From assembly GCF_900239345.1 (NCBI RefSeq), contig NZ_OESZ01000034.1:124001-188000 (forward strand): a stretch of 64,000 nt of DNA. The letters are read 5' to 3'. The position numbers and the translations under genes are program-made. The notes beneath the pieces were generated by a model that saw nothing but the letters and a program-made list of their open reading frames with translations, was not told the DNA's origin and did no database searches. This document shows positions 35,149 through 44,015 of the stretch, piece after piece; position 1 is the first letter of the stretch; each line of letters starts with the position of its first letter. Source of the stretch: Tenacibaculum dicentrarchi (GTDB taxonomy: Bacteria > Bacteroidota > Bacteroidia > Flavobacteriales > Flavobacteriaceae).

Positions 35149-35239
35149 GATAGTTATTTTATAGCTAGTAAAGCCGTTGTATTACCTACATCTCAGTAGC
35201 TTTAAAAAGCTATAGGTCTTGTTACTATTGAGAGAAAAA

Positions 35240-35638
35240 TTATTTTTGGTTTTTATCAATAAATAAATTGTCTCTCGTATTTTTTTGAACAGTAATAGCT
35301 CCGAAAATACCCAATAAAAAGGCAAATGCGTAAAACCCTTTTTCACTAGGCAATAAAGTGGCGTTATAAAGCCCGATAATTAATAATGTGATAGATAAAA
35401 TAGTTCCAAACCAGCAAATTCCATAGTAGATATCTGTTACAGGATATCCCTCAATTCTATCTCGAACGCTTTTTTGAAGTGAAACTACTGCAAAAAGTCC
35501 GAACATTAACACGGTAAAATAATACCCTTTTTCATTTAAAAGCATTTCAGACCTCGATACTCCGATTAAATAACCAATTATTCCAGTACCTAATGCTACC
35601 CAAGAAGCAATTACGAAAGATTTTGATGTTTTTTCCAT
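35240..35638 (-). CDS. YiaA/YiaB-family inner-membrane protein
   Basis: This 132-aa protein has four transmembrane helices in two YiaAB two-helix repeats. Each repeat has the pattern 'GlyTrp/Ile...LLP/N-EKG-aa..........VQKs.RD': LLNEKGYYFTVLMFGLFAVV then SLQKSVRDR, and LLPSEKGFYAFAFLLGIFGA then VQKNTRD. The family function is unknown. It lies alone on the minus strand between the oxidoreductase and HU genes. Confidence 0.9.
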   Translation of the reverse strand: MEKTSKSFVIASWVALGTGIIGYLIGVSRSEMLLNEKGYYFTVLMFGLFAVVSLQKSVRDRIEGYPVTDIYYGICWFGTILSITLLIIGLYNATLLPSEKGFYAFAFLLGIFGAITVQKNTRDNLFIDKNQK

Positions 35639-35821
35639 AGTTTTTTAAAATAAATTACTCTAGTATGTGTTTAAATTTAAGTTGAAACTAATAAATAAAA
35701 GGGGAAATCAGTGTATTATTTATAGCGAATATACATATATTGTTCTTAGTTGTTTCGAAGTTTTATTTTTTGATCTTTTTTCTTACTGTCTTTTTTCTTG
35801 CGCTTTTTTAGTATCAATAAC

Positions 35822-35858
35822 AAAAAAAAACAGCATTTAGTTGCCTAAATACTGTTTT
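35822..35858 (-). terminator. Terminator of the HU gene
   Basis: The stem AAAACAG-C-ATTTAG / CTAAAT-A-CTGTTTT with loop TTGC carries one internal mismatch. On the minus strand it is followed by a long T-run, and it lies just after the HU stop. The rest of the 35639-35881 gap shows nothing else I can support. Confidence 0.85.
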
Positions 35859-35881
35859 AAAATATATTTTAAGAAAAATTC

Positions 35882-36157
35882 TTAGTTGTTTACAGAATCG
35901 CTTAAACCAGCACCTGCCTTAAATTTCACTACGTTTTTAGCAGCAATTTGAATTTCTTTTCCTGTTTGAGGGTTTCTACCAGTTCTAGCAGCTCTTTCAG
36001 AAACAGACCAAGTTCCCCATCCAACTAAAGCAACTTTTTCTCCAGCTTTTAAAGAAGTAGTAACGTTAGAAGTTAAAGAGTCTAATGCAAGTTTAGCAGA
36101 AGCTTTAGAAATTCCTGCATCAGCAGCCATTGCATCGATTAAATCTGATTTGTTCAT
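35882..36157 (-). CDS. hup: HU-family DNA-binding protein
   Basis: This 91-aa histone-like protein bends and compacts DNA as a dimer. It begins [20 protein letters not shown], has [20 protein letters not shown] (with Trp replacing the usual Phe residues of GFGTF) and the beta-arm signature [11 protein letters not shown]. It is monocistronic with a complete-looking promoter: minus-strand TTG at 36236-36238, a 20-nt spacer, and TATATTTG at 36208-36215, leaving a 50-nt leader. Confidence 0.96.
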   Translation of the reverse strand: MNKSDLIDAMAADAGISKASAKLALDSLTSNVTTSLKAGEKVALVGWGTWSVSERAARTGRNPQTGKEIQIAAKNVVKFKAGAGLSDSVNN

Positions 36158-36207
36158 AATTTTAATATTTTTAAAAATTAATTTTTGTTTTTCGCTTAAT
36201 AGCTCAA

Positions 36208-36238
36208 CAAATATAGTAGGAATGGAGTTCCTTGCAAG
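36208..36238 (-). promoter_or_regulatory. Predicted Bacteroidetes promoter of the HU gene (TTG-N20-TATATTTG)
   Basis: This is the best full match in the window to the -33 TTG / -7 TAnnTTTG consensus, with a 20-nt spacer. A strong promoter fits an abundant nucleoid protein. Confidence 0.65.
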
Positions 36239-36340
36239 TTTTTAGAGTAAAAAAACAGTCAATTGTTAATAACATTCCTAAAATTGTTAACAACCCTACT
36301 TGTTTTTCGTTAAAAATGGCTAAAGCCGATGTATAAAGGC

Positions 36341-37285
36341 TTACAGGGCTTTTGCATCTTTAGAAAATTGAAAACCATTTAATAAACTTTTAGTATCCAT
36401 TAATTTTTTACCTGAAATTTTAATTTCATTAATAATAATGTAGCCATCTTTTACAGCAATTTTCAATTCTTTTTTAGAAGTTACAAGAGTTCCATTGGTT
36501 AAATCATGCTCGGCAAATTCTTTTGTTGTTCCGTATATTTTAGCTGAAATTTCAGTATCGCCATTTTTTATGCTTGTCCAAGCGGCAGGATATGGGTTTA
36601 ATCCACGGATATGATTGTAAATATCATTTAAAGATTTAGACCAATCTATTTTACAGTTATCAGGAAACAGTTTATGTGCGGGCTTTTCTTCTAATTCGGG
36701 TTGTTTTGTAGTAGGAACATTTCCTGTAGCAATTAAATCTAAGGTTTCAGCAACTAAACCAGCACCTAAATTCATCAATCGGTCGTGTAGCTGCCCAACA
36801 ATTTCATCTTCTTTAATAGCTACCGATTTTTGTAAAATAACTTCACCTGTATCTATTTTATCATCAATAAAAAAAGTAGTAACACCTGTGGTTGTTTCGC
36901 CATTAATAATAGCCCAATTAATAGGAGCGGCACCACGATAATCAGGTAATAAAGAAGCGTGCAGGTTAAAAGTACCAAATTCAGGCATTGCCCAAACTGT
37001 TTTTGGCAACATTCTAAAAGCAACGACAATCTGTAAATTAGCGTTCCATTTTTTTAAGTCTGCCTGAAAGGCTTCATCTTTTAAATTTGTAGGCTGTAAA
37101 ATAGGAAGCTCTTGAGAAAGTGCATATTTTTTAACAGCAGATTGGTTTAGTTTACGACCTCTACCAGCAGGTTTATCTGCTGCAGTAATTACGCCAACTA
37201 CATTATAATCATTTTCGATAAGGTGTTTTAAAATGGTTACCGCAAAATCAGGCGTTCCCATAAAAACGATGCGTAAATCTCTCAT
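36341..37285 (-). CDS. fmt: Methionyl-tRNA formyltransferase
   Basis: This 314-aa enzyme formylates initiator Met-tRNA using 10-formyl-THF. It has LRIVFMGTPDFAVTILKHL, the catalytic FNLHASLLPDYRGAAPINWA (Asn and His) and KIDTGEVILQ (Asp), and a C-terminal OB-like tRNA-binding domain (about 205-314). It lies 24 nt downstream of recQ on the same strand, so it may share its transcript. The folD gene that feeds the same folate pool is elsewhere in the window. Confidence 0.96.
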   Translation of the reverse strand: MRDLRIVFMGTPDFAVTILKHLIENDYNVVGVITAADKPAGRGRKLNQSAVKKYALSQELPILQPTNLKDEAFQADLKKWNANLQIVVAFRMLPKTVWAMPEFGTFNLHASLLPDYRGAAPINWAIINGETTTGVTTFFIDDKIDTGEVILQKSVAIKEDEIVGQLHDRLMNLGAGLVAETLDLIATGNVPTTKQPELEEKPAHKLFPDNCKIDWSKSLNDIYNHIRGLNPYPAAWTSIKNGDTEISAKIYGTTKEFAEHDLTNGTLVTSKKELKIAVKDGYIIINEIKISGKKLMDTKSLLNGFQFSKDAKAL

Positions 37286-37309
37286 TTATAGTCAAGTTTA
37301 TAGTGAAAA

Positions 37310-39196
37310 TTATAGTAAAAAATATTTGTTGTTAGTAACGCTAATTTTTTCTTCGGATAAAAGCGTTCGTAAAAGTATTAAAATGTTAGCTTCTTTTTCA
37401 TACAGCGCTGTAGCTATTTCATTAACAGTTAAAGCATCTTTTTTGTTTAATAAGTTTATAATTTGCTTCGGATTAATATAAAACGTTTGTTTATGTTGCA
37501 GACAAACATCGCAAATACCACACTTATTGGTTGCGTCTTCATTAAAATAATTTAATAGTTGTACGCTTCTGCAAAGGTCATTATTTTTTAAAAAATGAAT
37601 TAAATCTTGCTGTTTTTTCTTTTTCTGAACTAAATACAGCTCAATATTTTTTAAAACTCTGTTAATTGTTTTATCATCTTCTCTTGGCTGTAAGAAAAAT
37701 AATTCAGAATTATCACTTGCTTTTTTATATTCAAGTATATTTTTTTCAAGCATTCGTTCTAATTCTTTAATAACTTGCTCAGAGGTAATACCTATTTTTT
37801 TGGCGATATAAAATTCATCAATTTTTACAGGGTTTTCAAAAACTCCGCCGTATAAACGCAAAAGCGTTTGTACGAATTTTTTTGCTGATGGATTTTGTTG
37901 CAAATATAAAACTACCTGTTTGCTTGAAACGATAAAATAAATGCTTGATTTCTTTTGAAAATTAGTATTTAATTCAATAATGCCATTGCTATTTAATATT
38001 TGTAAAATAGTATATGTTTTAGTGGCAGTAAATGTATATTTTGTACAAAATTCTAGAAAATTAAAATCGAAAGGTGTTTCAATCAGTTCGCCTTTTGTAA
38101 TTTGAAAATGCTGATATAATTTTCGATGAACCAATTTTATATCAGCAATATTAGGAAGTGATTTTTTTAATAAATCAGTGCTTTTTTTGATGTCATTCAG
38201 ATTGTTTAAAACCACTGAAAAAGCTTTGTTTCCGTCACGCCCGCCACGTCCAGCTTCTTGAATATAATTTTCGATAGATCTAGGAAGGTTTAAGTGAATT
38301 ACCACCCGAACATTTGGCTTGTCTATTCCCATTCCAAAGGCATTTGTGGCAACTATAATGGGTGTTTTTTCGGTCATCCAATTATCAAAAGCACGTTCTT
38401 TTTCTTGAATTGTTAAGCCTGCATGATAAAAAGAACTCTTAAATCCTTTCGCATTTAAATAGTTGGCAATATTTTTTGTTTTGGCTCTTGAGTTTACATA
38501 AATAATTGCCGAGCCTTTTGTTTTGGTAAAAATCTGATTTAGTTTGCGAAGTTTATCATCGGTTTGAAAAATTTGATAGGCTAAATTTTTTCGGTAAAAT
38601 GATTTTTTGAAAATTTTAGGGGTATCAAGTTTTAACGAAACAATAATATCGTTTACCACTTTTTTAGTTGCCGTTGCTGTTAAGGCGATAAAAGGAACTT
38701 TTGGTTGTAGTTCTTTTAAAATAGCAATATTTTGATACGAAGGACGAAAATCGTGTCCCCATTCTGAAATACAATGCGCCTCATCAATGGCAATTAAATT
38801 AACATCTAGTTGTTTTATCTTTTCTTGAATAAAACGCGACTGTAAACGTTCGGGAGAAATGTATAAAAATTTCATTTTTCCGAAGCGAATATTGTCAAAA
38901 AGTGTAATTATTTCGTTTTGAGAACTTCCTGAAGGAATTATTGTAGCTTTTATACCTTTGTTAACAAGGCTATCTACCTGGTCTTGCATTAGGGCAATTA
39001 GTGGCGAAATAACAATGCAAACCCCATCGTTAATTAATGCAGGAATTTGAAAACAGATAGATTTTCCACCGCCCGTAGGTAACAAGGCGATGGTATCTTT
39101 GCTGTTTAAAACAGCCGTTATAATTTCTTGTTGAGGTGTTCTGAAAGATTTATGCTTCCAGTAATGCGTTAATATTTCTATCGATTTTTCATACAT
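37310..39196 (-). CDS. recQ: RecQ-family ATP-dependent DNA helicase
   Basis: This 628-aa 3'-5' helicase has motif I IALLPTGGGKSICFQIPAL (near residue 40), DEAH motif II LIAIDEAHCISEWGHDFRPS (near 139), motif VI IQEAGRGGRDG (near 315), and a RecQ zinc-binding segment with CGICDVC (near 558) preceded by further helices. I see no HRDC domain; the C-terminus is short and winged-helix-like. That makes it shorter at the 3' end than E. coli RecQ-HRDC but similar to other Bacteroidetes RecQ proteins. It starts 3 nt after the AAA ATPase gene and precedes fmt. Confidence 0.94.
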   Translation of the reverse strand: MYEKSIEILTHYWKHKSFRTPQQEIITAVLNSKDTIALLPTGGGKSICFQIPALINDGVCIVISPLIALMQDQVDSLVNKGIKATIIPSGSSQNEIITLFDNIRFGKMKFLYISPERLQSRFIQEKIKQLDVNLIAIDEAHCISEWGHDFRPSYQNIAILKELQPKVPFIALTATATKKVVNDIIVSLKLDTPKIFKKSFYRKNLAYQIFQTDDKLRKLNQIFTKTKGSAIIYVNSRAKTKNIANYLNAKGFKSSFYHAGLTIQEKERAFDNWMTEKTPIIVATNAFGMGIDKPNVRVVIHLNLPRSIENYIQEAGRGGRDGNKAFSVVLNNLNDIKKSTDLLKKSLPNIADIKLVHRKLYQHFQITKGELIETPFDFNFLEFCTKYTFTATKTYTILQILNSNGIIELNTNFQKKSSIYFIVSSKQVVLYLQQNPSAKKFVQTLLRLYGGVFENPVKIDEFYIAKKIGITSEQVIKELERMLEKNILEYKKASDNSELFFLQPREDDKTINRVLKNIELYLVQKKKKQQDLIHFLKNNDLCRSVQLLNYFNEDATNKCGICDVCLQHKQTFYINPKQIINLLNKKDALTVNEIATALYEKEANILILLRTLLSEEKISVTNNKYFLL

Positions 39197-39199
39197 TTT

Positions 39200-39730
39200 T
39201 TAAATCGATTGTAAAATAAAATCGCAGCGTTCTTTTACAGTTCCAAAAGGAACAGTTATAATTTCATAACCAATTTCTAGGTATGATTTTTTTAAAAATT
39301 CATCAATCTCGACTGCTTGTTCAAAGGTTTCATATCTTTCATTATCAGATTTATAAATACTTTTCCATGGTGGGCACATAAATACTTTAGTATATAAATA
39401 CTGACCACTTTTTTGTTTGAAAATAGGCGGATATTCACTTCCTAAATAATTCATGTACGCATGCACATCTGGTATTCCTCTGTCAAAAAAAATGACATCT
39501 GCATCATTCTTTTCAGCATCTAAATATTGTTGTTCTCTACCTTGTAGTAGCATTTCACTAAAAAGCAAAGGTTGTTCTAAAAACAATTGCTCTATTCCTT
39601 CTTTTTTGGCCCTTAGCGTTACTTCTCTCGAAATTTCAGGCATACAATTATAACCGAGATTTATAAACTCGTTTAAAATTGAAGACTTGCCTGTACCAGG
39701 ACCACCTATTAAAACTATTTTTTGTTGCAT
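39200..39730 (-). CDS. AAA_28-family small ATPase
   Basis: This 176-aa P-loop protein has Walker A GGPGTGKSSILNEFINLGY and a DVIFFDRGIPDVHAYMNYLG segment (Walker B-like DRG) typical of the AAA_28/NTPase_1-like kinase fold found in Bacteroidetes. It may phosphorylate or hydrolyse a nucleotide or small metabolite; the substrate is unknown. It is the first gene of a tight minus-strand run with recQ (3-nt gap) and fmt. Confidence 0.85.
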   Translation of the reverse strand: MQQKIVLIGGPGTGKSSILNEFINLGYNCMPEISREVTLRAKKEGIEQLFLEQPLLFSEMLLQGREQQYLDAEKNDADVIFFDRGIPDVHAYMNYLGSEYPPIFKQKSGQYLYTKVFMCPPWKSIYKSDNERYETFEQAVEIDEFLKKSYLEIGYEIITVPFGTVKERCDFILQSI

Positions 39731-39734
39731 GGTG

Positions 39735-39742
39735 CAAAAATA
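39735..39742 (-). promoter_or_regulatory. Predicted -7 element (TATTTTTG) of the AAA ATPase-recQ-fmt run
   Basis: On the minus strand TATTTTTG is followed by CACC and then the ATG, so the predicted transcript starts at the start codon (leaderless). Confidence 0.55.
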
Positions 39743-39774
39743 TAAGTTTCAATTTATAAATGTAATAAATAGTG

Positions 39775-39782
39775 TAATTTTG
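39775..39782 (+). promoter_or_regulatory. Predicted -7 element (TAATTTTG) of the DUF493 gene
   Basis: The TAnnTTTG match is 59 nt before the ATG and back-to-back with the divergent element of the AAA ATPase gene. Confidence 0.45.
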
Positions 39783-39841
39783 TGCCATATCATTTTTAAA
39801 TGATGAAAAATTAATTTTAAAAACTATAAAAGTTAAGTATT

Positions 39842-40123
39842 ATGTCAGATAGAGAAGCATTCTATATTAAATTGAAAGGACAATTAGAAGACACAACAAC
39901 ATTTCCGAATAAATATTTATTCAAATTTATTGTACCTACAGATGAAAATCAGGCTGAAGAAGTAAAAGAAGTATTTAATAAAGGCGGTGCAGTAATTAAA
40001 ACGAAACAGTCAAAGACAGGTAAGTATAACAGTCTTTCTATTTTTTTAAATGTTGAAAGTGCCGAAGAGGTAATAGCTTATTATAAAAAAGCAGACATAA
40101 TTAAAGGTATAATTTCATTATAA
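39842..40123 (+). CDS. DUF493-family protein
   Basis: This 93-aa small cytosolic protein has the DUF493 (YbeD-like) layout: FPNKYLFKFIVPTDENQAEE near the start, KTGKYNSLSIFLNVESAEEV in the middle and a helix YYKKADIIKGIISL at the end, forming a ferredoxin-like ACT-type fold. The function is unknown. It is divergent from the AAA ATPase gene and upstream of the SurA-like pair. Confidence 0.88.
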   Translation: MSDREAFYIKLKGQLEDTTTFPNKYLFKFIVPTDENQAEEVKEVFNKGGAVIKTKQSKTGKYNSLSIFLNVESAEEVIAYYKKADIIKGIISL

Positions 40124-40208
40124 TATAAAAAAATAAGCGTTTAAGAATTTAAGGCAATAAATTGTTGCAAATCGTAAAATAAGTAAAAATAAAAGTAAGT
40201 GTATTTAA

Positions 40209-41096
40209 GTGAGTTTTAAAAAATATATAATTAGTAAAAAAATAATGCTATTTTTTTTTATAGCTTTATTTATTGTTTCTTGTGATTTTATTAGTTTAAA
40301 AACAAAAAAGGCATCACAAGAGTATAAACCTATAGCAACGGTTTACAATAAAAATATTTATAAAAAAGATATTGAAGAGTTATTACCAAAAGATATAAAC
40401 CCTAAAGATAGTGTTGTTATGGCACGAGGGTTTATTTATTCATGGGCAAAAGAACAACTATTACTCGCTAAGGCAGAAGAAAATATATCGGAACTAAATA
40501 GTAAAAAAATAGCCATTTTAGTTCATAATTATAAAAATAGCCTATATATAAATGGATATAAAGAGCGTTTAATAAAACAACAGTTAGATACTGTTGTAGC
40601 TATGAATGAAATAGAATCGTACTATTATAAAAATAAAGATAATTTTAAATTAGATGAAGAAATTTTACAGTTTGAATATATTAACTTCGGAAAAGATTTT
40701 TTAGATAAATCAGAAGTTATTAAAAATTTTAAATCATCAAAACAAGCAGACCGAGAAGAATTAGAGCGTTATTTGTTAAACTTTAAATCATATCGATTAC
40801 AAGACTCAACGTGGGTGCCTTTTTCATATTTACCTAAAATAATACCTCCTTTTCAGTTGCAAACTAAGCAAAGTTTGTTAAAAATTTCAAAATACATACA
40901 AAAAGAAGATAGTTTAGGAGTATATTTGGTGGCTGTAAAAAAGAGGTTGCCAAAAAATGCGAGTGCCCCTTTAATATTTGTAAGTCCTAGGATTAAGCAA
41001 ATAATTTTACACAAAAGAAAATTAGAATTAATTAGAGAGATAGAAAAAACCTTGATAAATGATGCAATTCAAAATAAAAACTTTAAAGAATACTAG
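40209..41096 (+). CDS. SurA-like periplasmic lipoprotein without a rotamase domain
   Basis: This 295-aa protein has a basic N-terminus, a hydrophobic segment and a lipobox (LFFFIALFIVSC), then a SurA N-terminal-like helical region (ATVYNKNIYKKDIEELLPKD; SWAKEQLLLAKAEEN) and a region resembling the end of PpiC proteins, but no complete rotamase motif. It overlaps the following peptidylprolyl isomerase gene by 38 nt, so the two are coupled and probably act together on outer-membrane protein folding (inference). The start codon is GTG at 40209, preferred because it supplies the basic n-region; an ATG at 40245 is the alternative. Confidence 0.75.
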   Translation: MSFKKYIISKKIMLFFFIALFIVSCDFISLKTKKASQEYKPIATVYNKNIYKKDIEELLPKDINPKDSVVMARGFIYSWAKEQLLLAKAEENISELNSKKIAILVHNYKNSLYINGYKERLIKQQLDTVVAMNEIESYYYKNKDNFKLDEEILQFEYINFGKDFLDKSEVIKNFKSSKQADREELERYLLNFKSYRLQDSTWVPFSYLPKIIPPFQLQTKQSLLKISKYIQKEDSLGVYLVAVKKRLPKNASAPLIFVSPRIKQIILHKRKLELIREIEKTLINDAIQNKNFKEY

Positions 41097-42438
41097 TCTA
41101 TTATTTACCTTTTTCTTGGTAGGTTTAGGAGCTGTAAATGCACAACAAAACAAAGTTGATGGTGTAGCTGTCGTTGTTGGTAAAAACATTGTTTTAGATT
41201 CTGATATTGATAAATTTAAACAAGAAGTTGAGGTTAGAAGTGAAGGGAAGATAAAAATTTCTAACTGTGAAATGTTAGAGGAATTAATGCAACAAAAATT
41301 ATTAGCTCACCATGGAGTTATTGATAGTGTTGTCGTTGCTCAATCAGATGTTGATAGTAAAGTAGCCCGAAGTATTTCTTATTTTACCAACCAATACGGA
41401 AGTGAAGAAAAGGTAATTAAAGCCTATGGTTTTAACGATATTGAAGACCTTAAAAAAGAATTAGCTAGGGTACAAAAAGAAAATATTCTTATTGAAAAGG
41501 AGCAGTTAAAGATTACTGAAAAAGTAGATGTAACTCCAGAAGAAATACGTGTTTATTTTAAAGGATTAAATGATAAAAATGAATTGCCAGAAATTCCTGC
41601 GCAAGTATCCATAGCGCAATTAGTTTTAAATGCAGAACCAACACCGCAAGAAATAGAACGCGTTATTAATAAGCTTAATGAAATTAAAAAGCAAGTTGAA
41701 AACGGTGCTAGTTTTAAATTAAAAGCAATTATAAATTCTGAAGACCCAAGTGCTGCTCAAAACAGCGGAAACATGGGGGTTATTACCAAAGAAACTAACT
41801 TTGTAAAAGAATTTAAAGAAGTAGCTTTTTCATTAGAAGAAGGACAAATATCAGCACCTTTTAAATCACCTTTTGGATATCATATTATTTTACTAAATAA
41901 AATAAGAGGTAACGGACGTGAGGTTTCTCATATATTACTACAGCCAGAAATTGCTGATGAAAAATTAAAAGAAACAAAACAAGCTATTCAAAATATTGTA
42001 AAAGATATTAAAGAAAAGAAAATAACTTTTGAAGATGCTGTAAAAAAATATTCAGAAGAAGAAGAAACTAAAAACAATGGCGGGTTATTAATTAATCCAT
42101 ATACACAAGAAACTACTTTTGAATTAACTAGAATGGCACCAGAATTATTTGGTAGAATTAGCGAGCTTAATCAAGGAGATTTATCAGATATTCATTATGA
42201 TGAAACTCGTGAGGGTAAAAAAATGTATAAAGTGATTTTATTAAAAACAAAAACACAAACACATAAAGCAAATCTAGTAGATGACTATGTAAAACTACAA
42301 GAATTTGCCTTGGCGAAGAAAAAAGAAGAAAAAATTACCAAGTGGTCTAAAGAAAAAATACAAGAAACCTATATCAAATTATCAGGTGATTATAAAAAGT
42401 GTGTCTTTAAAAAAGATTGGAAAAAAGAACATAAATAA
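41059..42438 (+). CDS. surA: SurA-type periplasmic peptidylprolyl isomerase
   Basis: This 459-aa protein has a signal peptide ending VGLGAVNAQ, a SurA N-terminal domain (VDGVAVVVGKNIVLDSDIDK), and two parvulin domains. The first is at about 175-280 (VSIAQLVLNAEPTPQEIE, NSGNMGVITKETNFVKEF, FKSPFGYHIILLNKIRGNG). The second is at about 285-390 (VSHILLQPEIADEKL, NNGGLLINPY). It chaperones outer-membrane proteins across the periplasm. It overlaps the upstream SurA-like lipoprotein gene by 38 nt and ends at a strong terminator. ATG codons at 41059 and 41062 are equivalent choices. Confidence 0.9.
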   Translation: MMQFKIKTLKNTSLLFTFFLVGLGAVNAQQNKVDGVAVVVGKNIVLDSDIDKFKQEVEVRSEGKIKISNCEMLEELMQQKLLAHHGVIDSVVVAQSDVDSKVARSISYFTNQYGSEEKVIKAYGFNDIEDLKKELARVQKENILIEKEQLKITEKVDVTPEEIRVYFKGLNDKNELPEIPAQVSIAQLVLNAEPTPQEIERVINKLNEIKKQVENGASFKLKAIINSEDPSAAQNSGNMGVITKETNFVKEFKEVAFSLEEGQISAPFKSPFGYHIILLNKIRGNGREVSHILLQPEIADEKLKETKQAIQNIVKDIKEKKITFEDAVKKYSEEEETKNNGGLLINPYTQETTFELTRMAPELFGRISELNQGDLSDIHYDETREGKKMYKVILLKTKTQTHKANLVDDYVKLQEFALAKKKEEKITKWSKEKIQETYIKLSGDYKKCVFKKDWKKEHK

Positions 42439-42459
42439 TCCCTATTAATTTTAGTAAAA

Positions 42460-42496
42460 CAAGAATCCCGCCTTTAGCGGGATTCTTGTTTTTTAA
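42460..42496 (+). terminator. Terminator of the SurA-like operon
   Basis: The stem CAAGAATCCCGC / GCGGGATTCTTG with loop CTTTA (42460-42488) is followed by TTTTTT. Confidence 0.92.
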
Positions 42497-42545
42497 TAGT
42501 TTCTAAAACACTATTTTTGAAATACGTAAATTAAAAATTTATTCT

Positions 42546-43499
42546 ATGTCAGATGTAGCCGCTGTAAATAATTTAGTTAAAAAATTCAGTCAATTACAAC
42601 AAGAAATAGGTAAGGTTATCGTTGGGCAGCAAACCGCTGTTGATTATACGCTATTATCTGTTCTTTGTGGAGGTCATTCTCTTTTAATAGGTGTGCCAGG
42701 ATTGGCAAAAACACTGCTAGTAAATACCATATCGGAAGTATTGGGTTTACAGTTTAGTCGTATTCAGTTTACACCCGATTTAATGCCTTCGGATATTTTA
42801 GGAAGCGAAATTTTAGATGAAAACCGTCAGTTTAAATTTATAAAAGGACCTATTTTTTCTAATATTATTTTAGCTGATGAAATTAACCGTACACCGCCTA
42901 AAACTCAAGCAGCTTTATTAGAGGCAATGCAAGAAAAATCAGTAACTATTTCTGGAAATCACTATAAATTAGACCTGCCATTTTTTGTGTTAGCCACCCA
43001 AAACCCGATAGAGCAAGAAGGAACATACCCGTTACCAGAAGCCCAATTAGATAGGTTTATGTTTTCTATTCATTTAGAATACCCTACATTTGAAGAAGAG
43101 GTTCAGGTAGTAAAAAATACCACATCAACAAATAAACCAACCGTAAATTCGATTCTTTCTTCTCAAGAAATTATTGAAATGCAACACTTAATTCGAAAAA
43201 TTCCAGTAGCCGATAATGTTATTGGATATGCCGTTGGTTTGGTGGCTAAAACACGCCCGAAATCGGAAAAAGCAATGCCATTAGTTAAAAAATATATCGA
43301 TTGGGGAGCAGGACCAAGAGCTTCACAAAATTTAATATTAGCCGCTAAAGCATACGCAGCTATAAAAGGTAAGTTTTCGCCCGATATTGAAGATGTTCAA
43401 GCAGTTTCAGTACCAATATTATCGCACAGAATTGTTAAAAATTACAAAGCCGAAGCCGAAGGAATTACTATTGAACAAATTATTAAATCATTATTTTAA
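42546..43499 (+). CDS. MoxR-family AAA+ ATPase
   Basis: This 317-aa protein has Walker A LLIGVPGLAKTLLVNTISEV, Walker B ILADEINRTPPKTQAALLEA (with the DEINR of MoxR proteins), sensor 1 FFVLATQNPIEQEGTYPLPE and the C-terminal lid (about 230-317). MoxR ATPases act as chaperones for von Willebrand-domain partners in metal insertion or stress responses. The usual DUF58/VWA (Bat) genes do not follow; the next gene is a small NTF2-like lipoprotein 1 nt downstream. Confidence 0.93.
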   Translation: MSDVAAVNNLVKKFSQLQQEIGKVIVGQQTAVDYTLLSVLCGGHSLLIGVPGLAKTLLVNTISEVLGLQFSRIQFTPDLMPSDILGSEILDENRQFKFIKGPIFSNIILADEINRTPPKTQAALLEAMQEKSVTISGNHYKLDLPFFVLATQNPIEQEGTYPLPEAQLDRFMFSIHLEYPTFEEEVQVVKNTTSTNKPTVNSILSSQEIIEMQHLIRKIPVADNVIGYAVGLVAKTRPKSEKAMPLVKKYIDWGAGPRASQNLILAAKAYAAIKGKFSPDIEDVQAVSVPILSHRIVKNYKAEAEGITIEQIIKSLF

Positions 43500-43500
43500 G

Positions 43501-43935
43501 ATGAAAAAAGTACTTATAGCAACACTGTTATTACTGATTATTTTTTCTTGTAAAAAGGAAGTGTCAGAAAAAGTAGAAAAAAAAGCAATTTTAGCGGTTA
43601 TGAAGGCCCAAGAAACCGCTTGGTCAAACCATAATTTAGAAGGCTATATGCAGGGTTATTGGAAAAGCGATTCTCTAAAATTTTACGGAAGCAACGGGCT
43701 TACTTATGGGTGGAACAAAACCCTATCGAACTATAAAAAAGGCTATCCAACAAAAGCGCATTCAGGAGTTTTAAAATTTAAAGTAAATGATATTTCAAAA
43801 ATAACCAACGGTGCTTATTTTGTAATGGGCGAATACCATTTAACCCGAAAAGTAGGGAATGCCAAGGGTGTTTTTATGATTATTTTTAAGAAGATAAAAA
43901 ATCAATGGAAAATTATAGCAGACACTTCTTGTTAA
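43501..43935 (+). CDS. NTF2-like (DUF4440/SnoaL-type) lipoprotein
   Basis: This 144-aa protein starts with a lipoprotein signal (MKKVLIATLLLLIIFSCKKE, with the Cys in a lipobox). The mature domain has the NTF2-like pattern: VMKAQETAWSNHNLEGYMQG, a central YGWNKTLSNYKKGYP and a terminal MIIFKKIKNQWKIIADTSC. Such domains bind small hydrophobic ligands; the substrate is unknown. The ATG at 43501 is chosen because the longer frame upstream overlaps moxR and has no signal. It is cotranscribed with moxR (1-nt gap). Confidence 0.85.
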   Translation: MKKVLIATLLLLIIFSCKKEVSEKVEKKAILAVMKAQETAWSNHNLEGYMQGYWKSDSLKFYGSNGLTYGWNKTLSNYKKGYPTKAHSGVLKFKVNDISKITNGAYFVMGEYHLTRKVGNAKGVFMIIFKKIKNQWKIIADTSC

Positions 43936-43956
43936 TAAATTAGCTATTTATAAAAT

Positions 43957-43990
43957 TAAAAACCCGCTTTAAAAGCGGGTTTTTGTTGTT
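43957..43990. terminator. Bidirectional terminator
   Basis: The stem AAAACCCGCTT / AAGCGGGTTTT with loop TAA (43959-43983) is flanked by T/A runs and lies between the NTF2-like lipoprotein gene and the convergent M1 peptidase gene. Confidence 0.9.
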
Positions 43991-44015
43991 TTAATATCGA
44001 AGAAAAATATCAAAA

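Noticed and set aside
43387..43500. Extended N-terminus of the NTF2-like lipoprotein overlapping moxR
   Set aside because: The 38 extra residues are the out-of-frame moxR sequence; a clean lipoprotein signal begins at ATG 43501.
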